Shown here in pieces: positions 1-6,810 of a stretch of DNA of 30,125 nucleotides. The notes under the pieces are model-generated. The model had not been told where the DNA came from, did not search any database, and worked only from the letters and a program-made list of their open reading frames with translations. The first letter of the stretch is position 1. Each line of letters opens with the position of its first letter. Origin of the DNA: DATEHG01 sp041691295 (GTDB lineage: Bacteria > Gemmatimonadota > Gemmatimonadetes > Gemmatimonadales > GWC2-71-9); NCBI GenBank assembly GCA_041691295.1, contig JBEPVA010000017.1, positions 1-30,125 of the forward strand. Reading direction: 5' to 3'. A program made the translations under genes and the position numbers.

Positions 1-378
1 GTCCTGGCGATACACGAGCGAGCGGCTCACCGATCCGGTGGTCTTGATCGTGGGATCCGGGATGAGGCCCACAATCGGGACCTGGTGATACCAGGTGCCG
101 CTGTCTCCGGCCGGTGTCAGGCCGATCCGCTCGAATTGTGTCGCGATATACTGGGCGGCCAGCCGGCCGCCCCGGGTGGCGGTGCCTCGGCCCTCGAGCG
201 CATCGCTGGCCAGATACTCGAGATGGGCCCGGTAGCTGGTGCTGTCGACCGCCTGGCTGACCCGGTCGGCCGCCGATGGTGCCGGTCCTCCACAGGCCAG
301 ACCAATGCCCGCCATCCCTGTGATCGCGGTAAGGGCCGAACGAGTGATCCACCGGGAAGCGCGCAGTGACACAGGCAT
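1..378 (-). CDS. M28-family metallopeptidase, lipoprotein, N-terminal part (runs off window)
   Basis: The minus strand reads openly from ATG at 378 to the window edge (126 codons), so only the N-terminus is present. It begins with a short basic segment, a hydrophobic stretch and a lipobox-like LAC followed by GG (Cys at about residue 29), so it is probably an exported lipoprotein. Residues 48-63 read HLEYLASDALEGRGTA, followed by GGRLAAQYIATQFERIGL, which is the typical prelude of secreted M28 aminopeptidases in which the substrate region precedes the zinc site. The zinc ligands would lie outside the window, so activity cannot be judged. An in-frame TGA lies four codons upstream of the ATG, which fixes the start. 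No Shine-Dalgarno is visible. The family call rests on the N-terminal motif alone. Confidence 0.75.
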   Translation of the reverse strand, partial: MPVSLRASRWITRSALTAITGMAGIGLACGGPAPSAADRVSQAVDSTSYRAHLEYLASDALEGRGTATRGGRLAAQYIATQFERIGLTPAGDSGTWYHQVPIVGLIPDPTIKTTGSVSRSLVYRQD

Positions 379-407
379 TCGTCGATCCAGTCAGGAGGAA
401 GAAAGGT

Positions 408-518
408 TCAGCCGATCCGGAATCCCCGGAGCGCCGCCCTGCCGAGTGCGATGAAGATGACGAGCACCAGGAGCTGGGTGATGCCGAATGCCGGCGCCGC
501 CCAACTTACCGCTGACAC
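408..518 (-). CDS. Possible 36-residue single-pass membrane peptide overlapping the hydrolase stop
   Basis: A GTG-started frame begins inside the last codons of the upstream alpha/beta hydrolase gene (stop at 506-508) and ends with TGA at 408-410. It encodes about 36 residues with one hydrophobic segment (ITQLLVLVIFIALG) followed by a basic tail (RAALRGFRIG), a layout typical of small membrane peptides. The overlap of start and stop would allow translational coupling. I do not recognise the family. The frame is short and could be chance, so this is a candidate only. Confidence 0.3.
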   Translation of the reverse strand: MSAVSWAAPAFGITQLLVLVIFIALGRAALRGFRIG

Positions 519-1408
519 GCCGGATGGGCCAGAAAGGCCTCCATCTCCGCCAGCACGGTGTCGGGATTGGTCTGGTGGGGCCGGTGAAGCACGCCATCGA
601 GCGGTACGTAGCGGCGGCAGGGAAGTTCGGCCGCGATCGAGTCGCCGATTGCAATCGGGATGGTGGGGTCCTGCCGCCCCCAGATCAGCAGCACCGGCTG
701 CCGGATCAGGGCGAACGAGTCCTTGAGCGCTTCGAAATCGAAGTCGCGGAGAATCCGGGTGGCCGCATTCCGGTACGCGGGATCGGCTGCGGGCGAGTAA
801 TCGGCCTTGTCCGCCGGCTCACCAAGCCAGGCCGGGTCGTGAGGCGGGAGCGCCGTCGACATGATGGCGGCCAACCAGCCGCGCGCGTCGGAATTGATGG
901 CCTTGGCCTGATCGACCAGGCTCCTCAGGCCGGCGCCCGCCGGCGACATCAGCACCACCGCCACCACCCGATCGGGGTGATCGAGCGCCAGCGCCGCGGC
1001 GAGTTCTCCCCCCATTGAATGTCCGACCACCACGACCGGACCGTGGGTCCAGCGCGCCAGGAAGTCCCCCAGGCGGCGCTGGTACGAGGCCAGATCGTAG
1101 GAACCGTCGGGCTTGTCACTCAGCGCGAGCCCCGGTAGGTCGATGGCGATCACGGTGTACCGGCTGGCCAGCAGGTCGAAGATGCTGCGATAGCTCATCA
1201 GTGACTCGCCATAGCCGTGGAGCAGGAGCAGGGTGGTGTCTCCATGGCCCGCGCGTACCACCCGCAGCCGGACGTCATCCGCCTGGAGCCACTCGGCCTG
1301 ATGCGGTACCTGGATCGGGCGGACCGTGTCCCAGGCAATCCAGAGCAACAGCGCAGAAAGCAGCAGGGTCAATGGTCGTTTGAGCGAGCGAACCCGCAGG
1401 AGGGGCAT
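506..1408 (-). CDS. Membrane-anchored alpha/beta hydrolase
   Basis: This 300-residue alpha/beta-hydrolase-fold protein has one N-terminal hydrophobic helix (about residues 12-26), so it is likely tethered to the membrane with its catalytic domain outside the cytoplasm. The oxyanion region HGYGES, nucleophile elbow GHSMGG (Ser131), acid loop WGRQDPTIP (Asp247) and a C-terminal histidine in LHRPHQ (His275) form a complete catalytic triad. The substrate is unknown; the family includes esterases, haloperoxidase-like enzymes and C-C hydrolases. An ATG at 1429 is also in frame. I chose 1408 because TACCAT sits exactly 12 bases before it with TTGA about 16 bases further up, which fits a leaderless transcript starting at that codon. 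It is divergent from the membrane protein at 1460, with 51 bp between them. Confidence 0.85.
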   Translation of the reverse strand: MPLLRVRSLKRPLTLLLSALLLWIAWDTVRPIQVPHQAEWLQADDVRLRVVRAGHGDTTLLLLHGYGESLMSYRSIFDLLASRYTVIAIDLPGLALSDKPDGSYDLASYQRRLGDFLARWTHGPVVVVGHSMGGELAAALALDHPDRVVAVVLMSPAGAGLRSLVDQAKAINSDARGWLAAIMSTALPPHDPAWLGEPADKADYSPAADPAYRNAATRILRDFDFEALKDSFALIRQPVLLIWGRQDPTIPIAIGDSIAAELPCRRYVPLDGVLHRPHQTNPDTVLAEMEAFLAHPACQR

Positions 1409-1414
1409 GAGTGA

Positions 1415-1453
1415 ATGGTACTCCGCCAACCATCGGCCTCAAGCGGGTAGATT
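1415..1453. promoter_or_regulatory. Divergent promoter boxes between hydrolase and membrane protein
   Basis: On the minus strand TACCAT (1420-1415) lies 12 bases before the hydrolase ATG at 1408. On the plus strand TAGATT (1448-1453) lies 12 bases before the ATG at 1460. Both match TAnnnT placed so that transcription would begin at the start codon, and neither gene has a Shine-Dalgarno. No convincing -35 is seen on the plus side. Confidence 0.5.
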
Positions 1454-1459
1454 CTGACC

Positions 1460-2131
1460 ATGTTCTCCAGCCAGCCGGTCAAGCCACTCTGGTCGCCGCC
1501 ACCACTGGTGGCCGGGATAGTTACCTCGGCTCCTGATTTCATCGCCGCGGCCAGCTGCCTGATCACCTGGCTCAACCCCACGGCATTCGGCCAGCGGATG
1601 GTGGCCCACCTGGTCCTGGTCATGCTGCTCGAGTTCATCGTGGTCCACTCGGCGGGCTTCATCGGGGTGGTCATTGTGGGGGACATGCCGGCCCTCAGAA
1701 AAATTGCGGCGCTGATCGGGCTGGGACTGTTGTATTCGGTGTTTACCGGCGGGTTTTCGCTGGCTGAGCACACCTGGTGGCCGTTCACGACTTTCTGGAT
1801 CCTGATCGCCAACCGGATCATGAGCGTGGTCATTTCGCCGGCCGAGGACATCACCACCTTCCCGGTTGTGATCGTGACCTGGGCCATCGGGGCGGTGCTG
1901 TACCTCGTGGGCGCGGTGGTCTCCTCGGGTGTGCCGTTGCCCCGGTTGGGGATCACACCCGAAATCGTGGCGCTCCAGGATTTCCACAGTTCCGGACTTT
2001 GGGTCGATGAGCCATGGCGGCCGCTGGCCTTCGGGGTGTTCTACTTCACGATGTTCGGTATTGCCGAGCTGATCATGGCCACCCGGATGGCGGGTGGCGG
2101 AAGAACGCGGACCGGGAACAGCTACGGATGA
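1460..2131 (+). CDS. Uncharacterised multi-pass membrane protein
   Basis: A 223-residue protein with about five hydrophobic spans (roughly residues 49-73, 81-98, 108-126, 133-157 and 188-207), so probably an inner-membrane protein. I do not recognise the family and see no catalytic motif. ATG at 1460 is preceded by TAGATT at -12 and no Shine-Dalgarno, suggesting a leaderless mRNA. The last dozen residues (AGGGRTRTGNSYG) are encoded by the first unit of the repeat that fills the following 700 bp, so the natural C-terminus may have been replaced by repeat sequence. It is divergent from the alpha/beta hydrolase; no operon partner is evident. Confidence 0.75.
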   Translation: MFSSQPVKPLWSPPPLVAGIVTSAPDFIAAASCLITWLNPTAFGQRMVAHLVLVMLLEFIVVHSAGFIGVVIVGDMPALRKIAALIGLGLLYSVFTGGFSLAEHTWWPFTTFWILIANRIMSVVISPAEDITTFPVVIVTWAIGAVLYLVGAVVSSGVPLPRLGITPEIVALQDFHSSGLWVDEPWRPLAFGVFYFTMFGIAELIMATRMAGGGRTRTGNSYG

Positions 2132-2800
2132 ACCGGACAGAGAATCGGCACTGATGAACATGGACCGCTCCGAGGCATGCCTCGGTCCTCAATTTCCAAT
2201 CGGACTTTTCAGTATTTGTTATCAACCGCCCGGGGTCCTGCCCGACGCATTGCAGGTCAGGCTGGCATCGTACGATCCGCGGACACCCGCGCTCTTCCGC
2301 GGCCCAGGATGGTTTTCTCGAGCGGTATTTCCCGGTCATGAACAGCACACCGCGGACGGACGCGGACAGAAAGTAGCCGCGGATGAACGCGGACTGCTCC
2401 CATGTATTTCTCGACCCGGCAATGCCCTGTCGGGGATTGCACCGTTGTCAAACACAAGCGCAACATCCACTTGGCGAGCCGGGATGGAAATGAGATGACG
2501 AATTGTCCACGGCCATCCGCGTTGTTCCGCGGCCCAGGATGGTTTCTCAGGCGGCATTACCCGGTCATGAACAGCGAGCTGCGGAAGGACGCGGACAGCA
2601 AACAGTCGCGGATGAACGCAGGCCGCTCCCAGCCATTGCTCCACCCGCGTAGCCAGATTGAGGCTTCAATGGGTGTTCACCACAAGCGCGATACCCGCTC
2701 GGCGCGCCGGGATGGGAATGAAATGATGAATTGCCCGCGGCCATCCGCGTTTTTCCGCGGCTCAAAGCTGTTTCCCGGCTCAGAAGCGGGCTGGCTGGAA
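2097..2800. repeat. Degenerate ~229-bp direct repeat filling an intergenic region
   Basis: TTCCGCGGcccaggatgg occurs at about 2295 and 2525, and a shorter TTCCGCGG at 2753, giving a spacing of 228-230 bp. A companion block rich in GCGGA and GCGGATGAACG occurs at 2097, 2352 and 2581, and a third block (GGGATGGAAATGAGATGA-like) at about 2480 and 2708. The units are diverged by substitutions and small indels. Short forms of the same word (CCGCG, CGCGGA, GGATGAACGCGG) are also repeated inside each unit. There is no transposase and no terminal inverted repeat. The region starts inside the 3' end of the preceding gene. Confidence 0.75.
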
Positions 2801-2852
2801 ATGAGATGAACTTCCATCCGCAGCCATCGGCATCCTTGCGCGGCTTATCTCC
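2132..2852. other. Gene-free stretch of about 720 bp
   Basis: No open frame here looks like a protein: all are short, repeat-derived and on overlapping strands. It holds the ~229-bp repeat described separately and a perfect 16-bp palindrome at 2170-2185 (CCGAGGCATGCCTCGG). I see no convincing promoter for the gene at 2853. Confidence 0.6.
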
Positions 2853-4865
2853 GTGACCAGCGATTCGTCGATGTCCGTGAAATTCGACGGCCGGATCCTG
2901 TTTCTGCTCGACGATGCCGAATTGATGCGGCGTCAGCTCGCTGGTCAGGATCTCGAGTGGCCGGCCTCATTGCCGCTGCGTGACGAGATCAGCACCGATG
3001 AAATCACTCCCGCCTATATCTGCTATTACTACGACAAGCAATTGGGCCGCTTTCCGTATCTCGGATTACGGGCCGGCGGGGAGTTCCCGGTCACGCCTGA
3101 CAGTGTGCAGCGCGGAGGATTTGCGGTGTCAGTGAGCGGTCGGCGGCGGGGCAAGGGCTCGAGCCGGGAACAATCGCCCTATGCCGAGCTTGCGGCCGGG
3201 ATTCGGCTGGTGATCGCCGAAAGCCACGAGCGGCTGTACCGGGAGAACTGCCAGAATCTGGGCATCCTGACCAGCACCGATTTTTCACTGATCGCTCGAA
3301 TCCGCGCCGGCCAGTCAATTCCATTGTCGGAATTCACCCATGGTGAGGGTGAGATCAGCCGCGGCATCATCGAGTATGGCGGACTCACTCCGTTCAACCA
3401 GGCCCGGTTGAATGAGGGGGTACGGCTGGCGCCGCCGGATCCGCGTGCGCGTCCAATGACCCTGGCCGAGAAGATCATTGCCAGGCATTGGTGCGCCGAT
3501 GCGAGTGGGGGGCAGTCGGACGTTCGGATCGTCCGCCCCGGCGACGAGGGATTCATCCATGCGGACCTGCGCTACAGCCACGAATACGTCACCCCGATGG
3601 CGGCGATGCTCTGGCGGACCCAGGTCGGGGCGGCCGCGAAGGTAAAGGATCCCGCCACGATCTTTTGCTTTCGTGATCACCTCACCTTCCTCGACCAGGC
3701 CATGACCGACGCGCGAAAGGCCGAGGGGCTGCTGGAGCTGGCCCTCGATCTCAAGCGCTGCCAGGAGGAGTTTGCCGCCGAGCAGGGGATCCGCCTCTAC
3801 GGCGAATTGCCCTCACTGTCAGGACGATCGGGTGGTGGCGGCTCCGAGGCGATCTGCCACTCCAAGATGCTCGAAGCCCACACGCTGCCCGGGCAGGTGG
3901 TCGTCGGCAGCGACAGTCACACCACCCATAACGGCGCCCTGGGCTGCCTGGCGTTCGGGATCGGCACCACCGCGTTGGCCAACGCATGGCTGACCGGGGA
4001 CGTCCGCATCAAGGTGCCGCGGACGCTGCTGATCCGGGTGAGTGGACGGCGTCCGCCCAATGTCACGGCCAAGGACTTCATGCTGCAGATTCTCCGGCAT
4101 CCATTCGTGAAGTCCGGTCAGGCCCTCGGCCTGATCGTCGAGTACGCCGGCGATGCCGTGCGAATGCTGTCGGTCGACGAACGGGCGACGATGACCAACA
4201 TGGCGGCTGAGGTGGGTGCATTGGCTGGGATCATTGCTCCCGATGGGGTGGTGGCCGATTTCCTGGTGCGGCAGCGGGGACTGGATGCTCTGGAGGCGGA
4301 ACGCCTTCTCGAGGGGCTCACCTCGGATCATGATGCCGAATACGCCGAGATCATCGAGATCGATGCGGCATCCCTGGCGCCGATGGTGGCCTTGCCCGGC
4401 GATCCGGGCAACGGGCGCTTAATCGCCGAGCTGGGACGGTCGGTCAGGATCGACATCGCGTATGCGGGGAGCTGTACTGCGGGCAAGGCCGAAGACATGG
4501 ATATGTACGCGGAGGTACTGGCTGAAGCGGTGGCGCTGGGACATCGGGTTTCCCCGCATGTCCGGTTCATCATTCAGGTCGGCAGCCAGGCCGTGAAGCA
4601 GTACGCCGACGCGCGTGGATACCTGGGGCTATTTCGGGAAGCCGGTGCGGAAGTCATCGAGCCGGGCTGTGGCGCGTGCATCAACGCTGGCCCCGGCGTG
4701 AGCTATTCGGCCGAAACGGTGACCGTCAGTGCAATCAACCGGAATTTCCCTGGCCGTTCGGGGCCGGGTCAGCTCTATCTGGCCAGTCCCTATACCACGG
4801 CCGCGAGTGCGGTGGCGGGGTATATCAAGGCATGGGAGCCGAACAGCGTGAGAGGTGAGAGGTGA
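2853..4865 (+). CDS. Aconitase-superfamily hydro-lyase with N-terminal swivel domain fused to a LeuC-like catalytic domain
   Basis: A 670-residue member of the aconitase/isopropylmalate-dehydratase superfamily, expected to isomerise a hydroxy-di- or tricarboxylate using a [4Fe-4S] cluster. Residues ~40-175 look like the swivel (small-subunit) domain (LRDEISTDEITPAY, GKGSSREQSPYAE). The remainder is LeuC-like, with SDSHTTHNGALGCLAFGIGT. Cluster-ligand cysteines are present: Cys541 in GSCTAGKAED and Cys606/Cys609 in GCGAC. Swivel-first order recalls AcnB, but the HEAT domain is absent and the catalytic part resembles LeuC, so the substrate (aconitate, isopropylmalate, homoaconitate or other) is open. 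Start is GTG 2853 or ATG 2871, neither with a clear ribosome site. The last residues (SVRGER) and the stop are encoded inside a heptamer repeat. Confidence 0.85.
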   Translation: MTSDSSMSVKFDGRILFLLDDAELMRRQLAGQDLEWPASLPLRDEISTDEITPAYICYYYDKQLGRFPYLGLRAGGEFPVTPDSVQRGGFAVSVSGRRRGKGSSREQSPYAELAAGIRLVIAESHERLYRENCQNLGILTSTDFSLIARIRAGQSIPLSEFTHGEGEISRGIIEYGGLTPFNQARLNEGVRLAPPDPRARPMTLAEKIIARHWCADASGGQSDVRIVRPGDEGFIHADLRYSHEYVTPMAAMLWRTQVGAAAKVKDPATIFCFRDHLTFLDQAMTDARKAEGLLELALDLKRCQEEFAAEQGIRLYGELPSLSGRSGGGGSEAICHSKMLEAHTLPGQVVVGSDSHTTHNGALGCLAFGIGTTALANAWLTGDVRIKVPRTLLIRVSGRRPPNVTAKDFMLQILRHPFVKSGQALGLIVEYAGDAVRMLSVDERATMTNMAAEVGALAGIIAPDGVVADFLVRQRGLDALEAERLLEGLTSDHDAEYAEIIEIDAASLAPMVALPGDPGNGRLIAELGRSVRIDIAYAGSCTAGKAEDMDMYAEVLAEAVALGHRVSPHVRFIIQVGSQAVKQYADARGYLGLFREAGAEVIEPGCGACINAGPGVSYSAETVTVSAINRNFPGRSGPGQLYLASPYTTAASAVAGYIKAWEPNSVRGER

Positions 4866-4891
4866 GAGGTAAGATGTAAGAGGTGAGAGGG
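4848..4891. repeat. Heptamer tandem array (GTGAGAG type)
   Basis: About six head-to-tail 7-bp units (GTGAGAG three times, then GTAAGAT, GTAAGAG, GTGAGAG). The array begins before the stop codon of the aconitase-like gene and supplies its final codons and TGA. The same unit type recurs after the phosphofructokinase gene. Confidence 0.8.
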
Positions 4892-4942
4892 CGTCCACTT
4901 GGCGCCCGGTCGAGCGGCAAGCGCCGGCTGCCGGTGAAGGGA

Positions 4943-6442
4943 CTACTGACTCGATGAGTGGGGTACCGTGTCTGGTTTGATGGTCGAGTCTGGGTGCACG
5001 ACGCTGTCGCCCCTCGCAGTGCTGTCCGGCTGGACCCGACTGTCCGGCCTGGCAATGGTGTCGATCGCCACGACCGAATCGACCTTGGTGAGTGGATCGG
5101 GCGAGAAGATCGAATCGGCCTTCGGCGCGGAGTCGGCCGCCGAGACCTTCGCGGGCCGGGCCCAATGATCCCGCAGCGCCGGCTTCGTTGATGAATCCCG
5201 AATCTCGGTTTGGGCTGCCGCCACACCTTGGCGAGCAGGCGTTTCCGGTTTTCCCGAAGCATCCCGCAAGTACGCACGCTCGTAGGCCGACCGCGCATTC
5301 CACAGCACCCAGCTCTTGATCCCCAGCTCTTCCGCCGCCCGGATCTGCTCACGTACATGCACCGGCGTGTAGCGCGGCGGTCCCAGGGAAAAGGCCTGGA
5401 AGTAGGGCCGGATTTCGGCCGAGTTCTTGAACGGCGCCGAACGCTTGAGTGCATCCTGCATGGCGTGGCGGATGATGGCGTAGGGCTCGGCGTTGGGGTG
5501 ATCGATCCCGTACGAGCCACGCCCATAGTGGCTGGGGTATACCATCGGCAGCACGGCATCCGCGCTGGTGACGAGGTTTTCCCACTTCTGGCCGATGCCC
5601 ATGTCCGTCTCGGCGCTGGTGGTCAGGCCGAAGATGTCGATGGTGAATGGCACGCCGAGTTTCCGGAACTGCTCGCGGATCATCCGGATGTTGCGGGTCA
5701 CGCCATCCTGGGCCGACTCGTTGCCGCGGCGGCTCTTGAACACCGCGGTGGCCATCCGTGAGCGGGGTTCATCGGGAAAGCGGACATAGTCGAATTGCAC
5801 TTCGGCGAAGCCCATCTTGACCGCTTCAGTGCCCAGCGCTGCGGCGTAGGTCCAGACCGAATCGTTGTAGGCATCGACCCAGGCCCGGCCCTGGCGGTCG
5901 TGCCACTCGCCGCCGGTGGAGCTCTGAATGGCCCAGCCCGGTTTCCGGTTGGCCAGCAGCGGGTCCTTGGCCACCACGATCCGGGCAATCGGATGAATGC
6001 CATGCGCTATCAGGGTACGCAGACGCTGCCGGGTATCGGGGGCCCGCAATTGGGTGTTGGCGCCGATCAGGCGGGCGATTGGCACCTCGGTCTGGTAGGT
6101 CAGGTAGCCGGTATCGTCCTTGACGTCGATAACCAGACTATTGACCTCGGACCCTTCGATCAGCCTGACGATATCGTACAGCCGCTTCGAGCCAAACGCC
6201 CAGGCGTTGACGTACAGCGCCCGGACCGGAGAGGGTGCGGTGGTCAGCGGCGGCGGCGGCCAATCGATCGGAACCATCGGGCGGGAGGCATAGTCCAGCC
6301 AGCGCCCGGTGGGCACCCGGATGGCCCGAATCTCGTCGGCCCATGCCGGCGCACCATCCTGTGCCGCCAGAGGGGCGGCGGCCAGCAGCAGGGCAAGCGT
6401 GGGGACCAGGGAGAGCGGGAGAGCTGGAATGGGGCGCATCAT
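4943..6442 (-). CDS. Secreted putative glycoside hydrolase (DUF4015/COG1306 type) with PDS-repeat tail
   Basis: About 499 residues. Starting at ATG 6442 (or the adjacent 6439) gives a clean signal peptide ending ...APLAAQ; the open frame continues upstream but that extension has no protein character. Residues ~70-400 carry the family pattern VRALYVNAWAFGS, NSLVIDVKDDTG, FAEVQFDYVRFPDE, VLPMVYPSHYG and KSWVLWNA, a TIM-barrel related to amylase-like glycosidases. Acidic residues in DVKDD and QFDYVRFPDE are candidate catalytic groups. The substrate is unknown. The final ~70 residues are low complexity with repeated DS/PDS (for example VQPDSTARGDSVVHPDST), probably a flexible or surface-linked tail. 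It is convergent with the aconitase-like gene and divergent from the selenoprotein gene. Confidence 0.8.
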   Translation of the reverse strand: MMRPIPALPLSLVPTLALLLAAAPLAAQDGAPAWADEIRAIRVPTGRWLDYASRPMVPIDWPPPPLTTAPSPVRALYVNAWAFGSKRLYDIVRLIEGSEVNSLVIDVKDDTGYLTYQTEVPIARLIGANTQLRAPDTRQRLRTLIAHGIHPIARIVVAKDPLLANRKPGWAIQSSTGGEWHDRQGRAWVDAYNDSVWTYAAALGTEAVKMGFAEVQFDYVRFPDEPRSRMATAVFKSRRGNESAQDGVTRNIRMIREQFRKLGVPFTIDIFGLTTSAETDMGIGQKWENLVTSADAVLPMVYPSHYGRGSYGIDHPNAEPYAIIRHAMQDALKRSAPFKNSAEIRPYFQAFSLGPPRYTPVHVREQIRAAEELGIKSWVLWNARSAYERAYLRDASGKPETPARQGVAAAQTEIRDSSTKPALRDHWARPAKVSAADSAPKADSIFSPDPLTKVDSVVAIDTIARPDSRVQPDSTARGDSVVHPDSTIKPDTVPHSSSQ

Positions 6443-6522
6443 CCCGGCAACGAGAGCAGGATCTGTACCTCGCGGTTGGATCTTCTCTTGGCAGACGTCA
6501 GGGTGAACGCTACCATACGGGC

Positions 6523-6528
6523 AAGGAG
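6523..6528 (+). promoter_or_regulatory. Ribosome binding site of the SelW-like selenoprotein
   Basis: AAGGAG lies six bases before ATG 6535. It is one of the best Shine-Dalgarno sequences in the window and supports real translation of the short frame that contains the in-frame TGA. Confidence 0.8.
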
Positions 6529-6534
6529 ACCACC

Positions 6535-6762
6535 ATGCAGATTGCCATTCAGTATTGCGTCGTCTGAAACTATGAACCACGGGCCGCCGGTCTGGCGGCC
6601 GAGCTGAGAACGGCATTTCCGGGGGTTGAGATCAAGCTGATCCCCTCCTCGGGCGGGGTGTTTGACGTGACCGCCGATGGCCGCCTGGTCTTCTCCAAGA
6701 AGGCGGTTGGCCGGCACGCGGCCCCCGGCGAGGTGGTCGGCCTGCTGCAGCCTGCGCAATAG
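6535..6762 (+). CDS. SelT/SelW/SelH-family (Rdx) selenoprotein, Sec encoded by in-frame TGA
   Basis: ATG 6535 to TAG 6760-6762 gives 75 residues if the TGA at 6565-6567 is read as selenocysteine (U11). The N-terminus reads MQIAIQYCVVUNYEPRA, with the CxxU redox motif at residues 8-11, followed by AAGLAAEL and IKLIPSSGGVFDV, then GRLVFSKKAVGRHA, the standard Rdx thioredoxin-like layout (cysteine homologues have CxxC at this place). The protein is a probable small thiol/selenol oxidoreductase. The TGA is followed at 6582-6600 by a perfect 7-bp hairpin with loop GGTCT. Coding quality is unbroken across the TGA, and the frame has a strong ribosome site. It lies 48 bp before the phosphofructokinase gene. 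An ordinary gene caller would miss it. Confidence 0.87.
6565..6600 (+). promoter_or_regulatory. Selenocysteine codon and bacterial SECIS-like hairpin
   Basis: TGA at 6565-6567 is followed 14 nt later by GGCCGCC (6582-6588), loop GGTCT (6589-6593) and GGCGGCC (6594-6600), a perfect 7-bp stem. Bacterial SelB recognises an apical loop containing GGU about 16-37 nt after the UGA, and GGUCU is also the loop sequence in E. coli fdhF. The hairpin is inside the coding sequence, as expected in bacteria. Confidence 0.85.
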
Positions 6763-6810
6763 GGAACCCCCTTACCCGCTTGCAGTTGCCGCTTACCTTC
6801 CATCCTCCAT

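Noticed and set aside
2170..2185. The 16-bp palindrome CCGAGGCATGCCTCGG as an operator
   Set aside because: It sits in repeat-rich sequence far from any start codon, with no second copy in the window.
6535..6567. Treating the TGA at 6565 as a sequencing error or pseudogene
   Set aside because: The strong ribosome site, continuous family similarity on both sides, position exactly at the second redox residue and the SECIS-like hairpin all favour selenocysteine.
6443..6616. N-terminal extension of the glycoside-hydrolase-like protein to 6616
   Set aside because: The extension overlaps the selenoprotein start antisense and hides an evident signal peptide; starting at 6442 or 6439 restores it.
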